Part shown: one piece after another, positions 58,301 to 64,000 of the stretch | Layout of the letters: each line of letters begins with the position of its first letter | Numbering within the stretch: the first letter of the stretch is position 1 | Assembly (NCBI GenBank): GCA_040954595.2 | Contig: CM082577.2 | Span: forward strand, 13,764,001 to 13,828,000 | Source of the DNA: Balanoglossus misakiensis | Lineage: Eukaryota; Hemichordata | DNA: 64,000 nt | Direction of reading: 5' to 3' | The notes under the pieces: generated by a model | Databases searched by the model: none | Seen by the model: only the letters and a program-made list of their open reading frames with translations | Told to the model about the DNA's origin: nothing | Translations under genes and position numbers: made by a program

Positions 58301-58504
58301 GTAGAGAGGAATCCTCCCCGCGGCGGAGGCCGGCGTGGAGGCAAAGGAAACGCGGCCGTGTCTGTCGTCGTCGTCGTCGTCATCGGCGGCCGGTGACTGC
58401 GTAGCACTGAAAGGGGGGACCTCTCCCACGGTGGAATTAACTGGAACGGCTGCGGATGAGGCAATCACGCTGCAAAGCACACAGACGGCCGCGATTCTTA
58501 ACAT
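45502..58504 (-). CDS. GABA-B-receptor-like class C GPCR with an inserted C-type lectin domain (19 exons)
   Basis: The exon chain gives 3012 nt, 1003 aa plus stop, with every phase matching. Order: signal peptide and acidic linker (1-65), Venus-flytrap ligand domain (about 66-630) interrupted by a C-type lectin domain (about 450-572), seven membrane segments (about 625-885), cytoplasmic tail. Class C receptors of this type couple to G proteins at the plasma membrane as heterodimers. The membrane part is closest to GABBR2 by eye (IPALNDSKFIGMSVYNV, KMSSPNLNN, FGAMFSKTWRVH). GWY and YDGVW of the ligand domain are kept. The Glu that contacts GABA in GABBR1 appears to be Leu, so GABA binding is doubtful. 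There is no cysteine-rich domain, as in all GABA-B receptors. The start is set by the signal peptide. A TATA-like TATATGATAAAAT lies about 75 nt upstream of the ATG. Exons 4 and 12 use GC donors. Confidence 0.88.
45870..46352 (-). repeat. CCACA/TGTGG satellite with higher-order repeats, receptor intron 18
   Basis: Pentamer CCACA units form three larger repeats of about 145-150 bp, each starting with the same CACAGCACCGCACCACACCA landmark (near 45965, 46110 and 46260). The G-rich strand is the sense strand of the receptor gene. Confidence 0.88.
46405..46536 (-). CDS. Receptor exon 18: proximal cytoplasmic tail
   Basis: 44 codons, phase 0-0, acceptor TACCTGCAG, donor GAG|GTTAGT. Follows TM7 directly, is polar, and ends ATLKETIAE, the start of the coiled coil. 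Confidence 0.8.
46685..46922. repeat. ATGT microsatellite, about 235 bp, receptor intron 17
   Basis: Almost pure ATGT/ACAT array, preceded by CTGT units at 46660-46682. ORFs made of repeated MYVC are artefacts of this array. Confidence 0.97.
47026..47214 (-). CDS. Receptor exon 17: TM6 and TM7
   Basis: 63 codons, phase 0-0. Begins VRIPALNDSKFIGMSVYNV, the third intracellular loop/TM6 signature of GABA-B receptors, and ends LLMVFIPK after TM7. Donor AAG|GTGAGG. Confidence 0.9.
47507..47653 (-). CDS. Receptor exon 16: extracellular loop 2 and TM5
   Basis: 49 codons, phase 0-0. Contains the loop cysteine (MVEFCHSD) expected to pair with the TM3 cysteine, then YWLGALYCYKGLLLIFGTFL and WETRK. 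Donor AAG|GTTGGT. Confidence 0.9.
48191..48313 (-). CDS. Receptor exon 15: TM4
   Basis: 41 codons, phase 0-0. TDKQLFVMVMVLALIDIVIL then AWQILDPVQRK, typical of GABA-B TM4 and the following loop. Donor GTC|GTAAGT. Confidence 0.88.
48741..48848 (-). CDS. Receptor exon 14: TM3
   Basis: 36 codons, phase 0-0. TRIWVLSLGFVIAFGAMFSK then TWRVHRV, strongly GABBR2-like. Donor CGG|GTAAGA. Confidence 0.9.
49284..49416 (-). CDS. Receptor exon 13: intracellular loop 1 and TM2
   Basis: 133 nt, phase 2-0. YVKMSSPNLNNIMIMG then TM2, and FGLDNN, ending in the conserved cysteine IMCQ. Donor CAG|GTAAGT. Confidence 0.9.
49873..50038 (-). CDS. Receptor exon 12: end of ectodomain and TM1 (GC donor)
   Basis: 166 nt, phase 1-2. 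Encodes the last flytrap strand region, then TM1 (ICGVSCLGILMALFFLGFNI). It ends at AG|GCAAGT, the optimal GC-AG donor. No GT site nearby keeps the frame and the family alignment. Confidence 0.87.
50348..50425 (-). CDS. Receptor exon 11: flytrap strand after the lectin insert
   Basis: 78 nt, phase 1-1. DYIEKTVALYIENGDIMNYV resembles the GABBR2 segment that directly follows exon 8 in other receptors, so the flytrap resumes here after the lectin domain. Donor G|GTAAGA. Confidence 0.85.
50577..50767 (-). CDS. Receptor exon 10: second half of C-type lectin domain
   Basis: 191 nt, phase 2-1. FIGLTG and MWVDGTPIDF (W-x-D-G motif), CGLAGRGGLWEITSC and FVCEK give the lectin core and three cysteines. 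EPN/QPD is absent and WND is replaced by WEI, so classic calcium-dependent sugar binding is unlikely. Donor G|GTGATT is weak beyond GT. Confidence 0.87.
51061..51238 (-). CDS. Receptor exon 9: first half of C-type lectin domain
   Basis: 178 nt, phase 1-2. DCPSDWVMFNDSCYYFSPAT and WSEARAKCLEKSSDLIVIE are the classic start of a long-form C-type lectin domain, including the extra N-terminal cysteine pair. An N-D-S sequon is present. Long pyrimidine tract before the acceptor; donor TG|GTAAGT. Confidence 0.88.
51899..51959 (-). CDS. Receptor exon 8: flytrap strands before the lectin insert
   Basis: 61 nt, phase 0-1. GPVTFKNGDRQGLIKVEQLQ matches the G-x-V-x-F-x-NG-x-R-x-G pattern of the flytrap C-terminal region. 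Donor G|GTATGC. Confidence 0.87.
52487..52503. repeat. Short TA microsatellite
   Basis: About eight TA units, in receptor intron 7 next to the exon 7 donor. Confidence 0.8.
52509..52772 (-). CDS. Receptor exon 7: flytrap lobe 2 to hinge
   Basis: 88 codons, phase 0-0. AAEFMDMYSERMQW, then YNELAPYGYDGVWTIALLLN, the conserved Y-D-x-x-W segment, and NFIGTS. Donor TCT|GTAAGT. Confidence 0.9.
53014..53078. repeat. CATG and CAGA microsatellites, receptor intron 6
   Basis: About six CATG units directly followed by about ten CAGA units. Confidence 0.93.
53109..53306 (-). CDS. Receptor exon 6: flytrap lobe 2
   Basis: 66 codons, phase 0-0. YVWMISGWYHKSWW carries the conserved GWY. Donor ATT|GTATAT. 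Confidence 0.88.
53753..53818 (-). CDS. Receptor exon 5: flytrap lobe 2
   Basis: 22 codons, phase 0-0. NSDAKIIIVNMYSNKARRLF then CE; matches the D-A/V-x-I-I ... A-x-x-x-F-C pattern of the family. Donor GAG|GTAAGG. Confidence 0.87.
54122..54371. mobile_element. MITE family F2, copy b (TTAA target), receptor intron 4
   Basis: 250 bp flanked by TTAA at 54118-54121 and 54372-54375. Ends AGGGACAAAGTC and GACTTTGTCCCT. A shorter relative of 43527-43886; its right end is 58 bp from exon 4. Confidence 0.85.
54433..54534 (-). CDS. Receptor exon 4: flytrap lobe 2 (GC donor)
   Basis: 34 codons, phase 0-0. AIDDLLTLLKANNITIIKSE, ending IENLK. The alignment ends at AAG|GCACGA, a non-canonical GC donor. 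An alternative GT donor 18 nt downstream (TTA|GTTGTT) would add six residues. Confidence 0.75.
55337..55381. repeat. GAT microsatellite, receptor intron 3
   Basis: About 15 GAT units. Confidence 0.95.
55470..55640 (-). CDS. Receptor exon 3: flytrap lobe 1
   Basis: 57 codons, phase 0-0. LSYGAASPALSNREKYPYFS, the lobe 1 signature of GABA-B receptors, with Ala at two positions that are Ser in GABBR1. Donor CTA|GTATGT. Confidence 0.9.
55754..56101. mobile_element. MITE family F3, copy b (TTAA target), receptor intron 2
   Basis: 348 bp flanked by TTAA at 55750-55753 and 56102-56105. Similar throughout to 45141-45485, the copy at the 3' end of the same gene. Confidence 0.85.
56738..56875 (-). CDS. 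Receptor exon 2: flytrap lobe 1
   Basis: 46 codons, phase 0-0. Starts CESGAATRVFFHQLQ and has LGPPCSPGSA and HWNLLV, aligned to the C-S-x-x-S ... W-N-L segment of the family. Donor GTG|GTGAGT. Confidence 0.88.
56876..58159 (-). other. Receptor intron 1
   Basis: About 1.28 kb. A degraded tRNA-derived SINE is the only element recognised. Confidence 0.7.
57650..57730 (-). repeat. Degraded tRNA-derived SINE head
   Basis: On the minus strand an A-box-like TGGCATAGTAGTGA (57705-57718) is followed, at tRNA-like spacing, by a B-box-like GAGTTCGAGAT (57674-57684). Sequence between them resembles a tRNA anticodon arm. Terminal pairing is too poor for a true tRNA gene. Confidence 0.45.
58160..58504 (-). 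CDS. Receptor exon 1: signal peptide, Asp tract, start of flytrap
   Basis: 115 codons, phase 0 end, donor AGG|GTAATG. A signal peptide (MLRIAAVCVLCSVIASSAA) leads into a linker with seven Asp in a row coded by GAC/GAT triplets, then IPLYLGTFFSLGGNWDGGG, AVEMGLDHVN and LPEYELRMVWND, the family start of lobe 1. Confidence 0.88.
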
Positions 58505-58759
58505 GGTTCCGCGACCGACACGAGAAGAAGGCGCGTGAAGTTAGACAACGATGAAAGACTTGTCACTTTGGGATTTTATCATATAATAATTTATTCACGT
58601 CGAAGCGGAAGCAGATGTTGTTATGGTGAGTATCATTTCATTTGCCCATACTGCAGTGCTCAAGGAAATGGTCAAGACCTTTTAAGACATCACGACTCGA
58701 GTTAATTTCCGTAGTCACAAGATGATGACCTATAGTTGCGAAATTGATGTTGCCATCAA
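58505..58759 (-). promoter_or_regulatory. Receptor 5' UTR / upstream region
   Basis: A TATA-like TATATGATAAAAT lies about 75 nt before the ATG on the minus strand. No other element is defined; the transcription start cannot be placed from sequence alone. Confidence 0.25.
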
Positions 58760-59240
58760 TGAAATTAGTATACTTCCTCGGTTTACGTTGAGTGGTTTCT
58801 TTGATTATGTAATTTCTTGGAATAAGCATATCGACAAAATGTGTGTCACACTGGGTCAGAGAATATAGGCCGACTGAGACGCTTGCATAAAGTATTCCCT
58901 CCCACCTTTAAGAAGAATTCTGTACTATGGTTAAACTCATTCAATAATTTACTATTATTTTGTGGTTTAGGGAAATGCCAATAAGAACAACATCGACGGA
59001 GTGTACACAATGCAGAAAAGAGCTTTGAGGATTCTACTCAACGCAGATTTTGATACGCCAAGTAATGGTCTTTTCAAAGCCGCTGACCATATTTTCTATT
59101 TAACTTGTGTAAGTCTTAAAATATTTTGAGAATTCTGTCCCTCCGTACATTGCTGATACGTTTACGCCTTTGGAATTCACTCCCACATAATCTTCGATGT
59201 AGTCTCAATATATTTAAAATACATCTGAACCTGTTCATAC
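58760..59240 (+). pseudogene. LINE reverse transcriptase C-terminal remnant
   Basis: Broken frames encode SWNKHIDKMCVTLGQRI, LRRILYYG and NNIDGVYTMQKRALRILLNA, the C-terminal part of a CR1/Jockey-group polymerase. Several stops and frameshifts. Confidence 0.65.
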
Positions 59241-59306
59241 TAAAAGATAACATTGACATTTAACATTTATGAGTACGGTCAGTCTGTTTATTTGTGTACT
59301 TTAACA

Positions 59307-59344
59307 TCTCTCTCTCTCTCTTTCTCTCCCTCTCCCCCTCCCCC

Positions 59345-59402
<58 letters not shown>
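59307..59402. repeat. CT microsatellite
   Basis: Pure CT for about 45 bp, preceded by CT/CCT-rich sequence. Confidence 0.95.
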
Positions 59403-59404
<2 letters not shown>

Positions 59405-60360
59405 AACAATTACACATATTATCCAAACATCGGGCGGTGCCGTTCAAGCACCACACCCAAAACTAATTACTAGTATATTATAATTAATTTATTGATTTAA
59501 AATTGAACAAAATGCGACCTATCATACAAAGTAATAGCAGCTCAATTCACTGCACGTCTAGTAAAGGCTACATCTTAATTAATTTTACTTAAAACTGAAA
59601 TGTTTATGTAAAGCGAAACCCAAATTTGAGAGCATGTTTGAGAGCATGATTTCAGAAAAGTCGATCAACTGTGTTTTGGGTACCCCATGACAACAGTCCA
59701 GATGATACCCTTTATGAAAACATTTGAGAGTTTTTCGCCCTTATAACTATCTAACATTTAAAAAAAGGACAGGTCAGGTGCATGGCTACTCATTGGACCT
59801 GACCACAGTGCCACGTTTGAAAAGTGCTGGAGTAGTCAGTGGTTCTCTAGATCTATCGTGACAAAGAATAAGTATGAAGAGGAAGGCGATCAACTCGAGC
59901 AATACAAATATAAAAAAGAGGGGGTGGGGGGGTGGGAATCATCACCATGCAATAATCAGACCAAAGTGACATTAAATTGTGTGCAACTCCGTGGCCTGAC
60001 AAAAATAAAACTATCAGTTTTATGGGGGGCCTAGCGATCATTTATAGCACAGGCTCAGTGGTCATTACTGCAGTAATGAGGCGACATTGCGATATGAAAA
60101 TAAGGCTGGATCACACCGTGTCTCCATATGATCACTGATTCTCGTAATATTGCATTAGCCCTTTGAGGATGCCGCAGATCGACTTGTATAGTGATAGTAT
60201 ACACAGCTGTGAGATTGAAATAATGCCGACTCATATACTTTCGCGGAATTTGACCCTGTGTCACCTGTGGGGATATAATCGCGTCAGTGACACAGTCACC
60301 ATCGAATTCTTGTGAACTCGACATTCTACCATATGGAGTGTTGAAGAATTGTGTACACAC

Positions 60361-61380
60361 ATCTTAGCACATTTCCTTGCTGATCTTTTCAGCAATTCGC
60401 TCACAGCTGGCATCGTGCCGAGTCAATTTCAAGTCAGCGATAATTCGTCCATTGTTAAAAGAAAGTTGATCTGGATCAGAATATTCTGAAGAACTACAGA
60501 CCAGTTTCAAACTTTCCTTTCTTGTCAAAAGTTCGCGAGCGTGTTGTCGTTCAGCAATTAAACGTAACAACCACCTCACTACATTTAGTCTTTTTCACAA
60601 AGTTCCAAAGTGCTTACCGCGATATAAACTGCTCTCCTTCGTGTCCACAGCGACACCATGCTTTCCTTGAATAACAAACATGATGTGATTCTCATCATGT
60701 TAGATTTATCAGCGGCGTTTGACACTATCGATCATGAAATAATGCTACAGAGACTACATCATCGTTTTGGAATAACTGGTAACACTTTATCGTGGTTTCG
60801 TTCGTACCTCGTTAATCGCCAACAGTGCGTCAAGGTTGGATATGCATCATCCCCTTGGAAGATCTCGCGTGAAATATGGTGTTCCACAAGGATCCGTTCT
60901 AGGACCTCTCATGTTTACACTCTACACTGCACCTCTGGAAGACATCTTCGGAAAACACGGGATTGATTGCATGATATACGCGGATGATACGCAAATTTAT
61001 GCCATCTGCTACAGTCCTAACGATGTTCGCAATAACATCGAGCTCTGCGTCGATGATACCCGCAGCTGGGTGAAATCTAACATGCTTGTACTGAATGACG
61101 ACAAAACTGAAGTTATTCACTTTTCATCTCGTTTAAAATCTAATGTGACAAAGTCAGACAGCCTGAGAATCGGTCAATGTGACATAATTCCTTCAGTTTC
61201 AGTTAGATTTTAAGACATGATGGTAGCATGTCTGATCATATCAATATGCTACATGCAAAAATGGTTTCTTCTCTCTGCATAGAATAGCCAAGATCCGTAA
61301 ACAACTTGACAGATCTACAACTGAAAAACAAGTTCATGCATTTGTAACGTCTCACTTAGACTACTGTAATAGTTCGTCAA
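60361..61380 (+). pseudogene. LINE (CR1/L2-like) reverse transcriptase fragment
   Basis: Fragments in shifting frames cover palm motifs DLSAAFDTIDH, YGVPQGSVLGP and the active site IYADDTQIYA, then VLNDDKTEVIHF and a final DYC motif. One frameshift falls near 60870 and others occur on either side. It is a dead, 5'- and 3'-truncated copy, related to the LINE at 35571. Confidence 0.8.
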
Positions 61381-61399
61381 AATTGAAAGTATTGTTATT

Positions 61400-62190
61400 T
61401 CTTTTGTTGATTTTTGGATTATCCGGTGTATAATGTATTATGAAAATCCGTAATAAAATATAGGGGTCATCGCGCTTGTTTTTGAAATACGGAGTCGTGA
61501 ATTTAGTCGGTAATAGAAGAAAACTGCTGACTCAGCATTTTTGCACCAATGGTTTGTTGGGCAAATATTTTAACGAAATTTATCTCACAGTACAGCGCAA
61601 TGACCACACGATTTTATTTGACCAATTGCAATGAACTTATTTTTACTTGAAAAACTTTGATACACTTCCAAAAATTGAGCGCCCCCTTCTTCGTCTCCAC
61701 ATTTTGAAAACCCTCTCACAGCGTTACATCTTGAGATTCCTCCGTAACACCCCCCGGCTAAAAATAATGACGGCTCCCTGACGATCATGTTTTTCTCATT
61801 AGCCGACAATGTGATATCATTGTAAAAAATTATTCCCTTGGGAGCTTTCATTTTTTACAGTAGGTATGGGTCGGGATTTTTAAAGAAATGGCAATGCTTC
61901 CAATTTTACCCATCGTGATGATCGCAACTACAGATTGCTAGAATGTGGTTCCCCCCCCCCCCCGAGCTGTCGGTCGGTCATTATGACGTACGCGCACTAC
62001 GAGCGCGTGGAATTTGTCTCTCTCATTTCTTCGATATCAAATGACGTCAGACGCGCCCAGGCGCAGTTATGTTGGCATTCAAATTTCCAGATGACGGGCA
62101 ACTTCAGCAACTTGGTGCAGACGAAACGCCATGCCTGTTACTTGTAATGTGTCTGGCGGTTCTAAAGTAATAACATACTCGGAAAAACTT
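61400..62190. repeat. Repeat-rich flank, copy pair with 63563-63780
   Basis: 61765-61945 recurs in the same orientation at 63563-63780 (shared ACGGCTCCCT, TCATGTTTTTCTCATTAGCC and GGGAGCTTTCATT blocks). 62085-62190 is an inverted relative of 30250-30440. No gene. Confidence 0.55.
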
Positions 62191-62194
62191 TTAC

Positions 62195-62412
62195 TAATGA
62201 GGGAAGGCATTAGTTTCAAATTCTTCAAGTTTCATGGGCTCGCTGTTTTTTTTTTTTTTTTTTTTGGGGGGGGGGGGGGTTCAAGATCTTTGTAATTCAG
62301 AAAGGGGCATTTGAAAATATTTCGGCTTGTGTACGGGGGGGGGGGTGGTTGAAAGAAAACGGTAAAAAATTGTAATTCTCCCGCCCCTAGTGGTGTTTGT
62401 GAATGCAGCCGA
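62195..62412. mobile_element. Right-end fragment of the Harbinger-like MITE
   Basis: Similar to the right third of 42334-43107 (TTTGAAAATATTTCGG block, AATTCTCCCGCCCC, GGTGTTTGTGAATGCAGCC end). The left end is missing. A shorter related scrap is at about 63790-63870. Confidence 0.6.
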
Positions 62413-62619
62413 GGTAGAGGCCAACTGTTGATGGAATATTTAGTGGGTTCACATCTAGGCCCATGGCCGAGCAAAACTAATCCTGATGATTGTATTGCTG
62501 AACAGATGGACGAGGGCTGATAAACAACTTATCTGATACGATACACATCTCTGACAATGGATCTAATTGAAGTCCTTCTAAAGACCTTAAAAACATCTTG
62601 ACTGTTTCTACTCATAGAC

Positions 62620-63395
62620 ACTAGAGATGTAGTAATATAAGTGGACCTCGTCCATATGGCGATGGAGCTTACTACATTGCCGTACCGTTGACTTCAGGCG
62701 CACGCGTCCGTCACAGTCTGGCAGAAACCCTGCGATTCGCGTTCATCCGCTTATCACACCTGGGACACGCGCGTGTCCTCCAGAAGCGCGTGGCGAATCT
62801 GTGTCTGGCAGCGCGTCCTCCCAGCCTTCGAATGCAGGCCCAGCGCGCAGACGCGGGGCGCACAACAAGCGAATGTCTTCGCTGAACACTGCGTCTCATT
62901 TGACTTGGCAAAAAGACGCGTCACGAAGATAGACGCAGATAAAGGCCGACCGCCATTTTGTAATGTGTTAGTTTTTTGACACTCCGGAAGTGGGCTAATG
63001 CGCATGTCTGTTGTAAAACTTACGTACATTTGTGTCAGTAGTTGTATTGATTTTAGCTTCACTTCCATCATAAACTGTTGGTTTTTTAAAAATATGTATA
63101 TTCGGGAAGAGTAAAAATGAATGTCAAGAAACGCGACAGATTGAATGTAGCCCGGAAGTTATAGAACGTTCATTTATTAGCCAATCAGATTCCACAATTC
63201 TAAATATGGCGGTTTGTGTTTACCTGCCTCTTTGGTGTTTGTCACCGAGGCAGGGTACCAGCCAAGCGAATGTCTAGGTTCGTCATTCACGGCGGAGGCG
63301 CGGCCCAAGAGCATGAAGAGACGAAACGTCTGCTTCGGACCAAGTTTCGGCGATGTAGAGATGTAGTAATATGAGTGGACCTCGTCCACAAAGGG
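62620..63395. repeat. CpG-rich segment between two short direct repeats
   Basis: GAGATGTAGTAATAT(A/G)AGTGGACCTCGTCCA occurs at about 62624 and 63356. Between them, 62690-62960 is CpG-rich with overlapping ORFs on both strands; none has a recognisable domain. Confidence 0.45.
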
Positions 63396-63562
63396 CCATG
63401 TTTTGTGAATGACCATATATGTAATATTCACTAAACATTTTCTAAGCGTGGTGTAAAGCACCATGGGTAAATGAGATCTCATTGTCACGAACACCCCAGT
63501 GACACATAACACACAAACATACATCGCTCTAAAAATTCTGTTTTATTTTGCAGAAAATGTTA

Positions 63563-63780
63563 TCAGGACGGCTCCCTTTCGATCATGTTTTTCTCATTAG
63601 CCGACAAAGTTCATTGTGGTTGCTCTTTATAATATCAACCACCCATATGATATCATTGTAAAGAAATGATTCCCCAGGGAGCTTTCATTCTTTACGCGAG
63701 GCTTAGATCAGGAATTTAAAGAAATGACAATACTTTCAATTTCACCTACCGTGATGATCCTAACTACAGATGTGGTCTTT
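63563..63780. repeat. Second copy of the 61765-61945 repeat
   Basis: Carries about 37 bp extra inside (near 63608-63645). Class unknown. Confidence 0.6.
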
Positions 63781-64000
63781 CCCTCATTTAAATAAAACGA
63801 GGGTATGTACTAAGGGAGCATTTGAAATGGTTTGGGGATTGAATGGGGGGATGGGGTGAAATGAAACCTCTTGTCACTGATTGAGAAAAAATAATGTGTG
63901 AACTGAGAAAGCTACTGTGTGTGGACATCGACATCAGCCCAAGTTCCCTTCTACATTCTACTAGTATTACGCTCTGCATGGTGCCAGCAGTACATGTACT

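Noticed and set aside
58252-58538. ORFs in other frames over receptor exon 1
   Set aside because: Shadow frames of the GC-rich signal-peptide exon.
62688-63071. Overlapping Arg-rich ORFs on both strands
   Set aside because: Long ORFs are expected in a CpG-rich stretch; no domain or splice support.

Overview
This window is animal genomic DNA, rich in introns and transposons. It most likely comes from an invertebrate deuterostome, and amphioxus (Branchiostoma) is my best guess. The basis is a class C GPCR with one short exon per structural element, GT/GC-AG introns of 0.2-1.3 kb, and a mixed transposon load (a Ngaro-type tyrosine-recombinase retrotransposon, a THAP/YqaJ ISL2EU transposon, LINE debris, many small MITEs). 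Genus is inferred, not shown. There are no bacterial-style operons.

Layout. 1-6.1 kb: an apparently young Ngaro-like element (571-6054, minus strand) inserted in an older TTAA-flanked repeat. 6.1-11.3 kb: L1-like remnants, tandem repeats and a MITE. 11.8-14.4 kb (minus): four phase-compatible exons of a secreted VWD-domain protein, open at both ends. 14.4-24.1 kb: mostly unrecognised DNA with one weak exon candidate, a LINE tail and foldback elements. 24.14-29.78 kb: an ISL2EU-type DNA transposon with an intact two-exon THAP-DDE transposase (plus) and a damaged SWIM/YqaJ nuclease gene (minus). 29.8-41.8 kb: nested MITEs, a LINE carrying two insertions, and a 2.1-kb duplicated segment whose two copies each carry a small two-exon secreted-peptide gene with a conserved RGD tripeptide. 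41.8-45.5 kb: TTAA elements.

45.5-58.5 kb (minus) holds the main gene. It is a 19-exon GABA-B-receptor-like class C GPCR, and my exon chain gives an open frame of 3012 nt (1003 aa). Its Venus-flytrap domain is interrupted by a complete C-type lectin domain on two exons (50577-51238). This pair is phase 1 at both outer edges, so skipping it would restore a canonical receptor. The cytoplasmic tail has a short coiled coil followed by an unusual cysteine-rich segment, and a MITE starts within 20 bases of the stop codon. 58.5-64 kb: LINE debris, microsatellites and repeat pairs upstream of the receptor.

The most interesting items are the lectin-GABA-B receptor chimera, the duplicated RGD peptide genes, the Ngaro element with a readable insertion site, and the nested TTAA-element strata. 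All exon structures were read by eye and lack transcript support.
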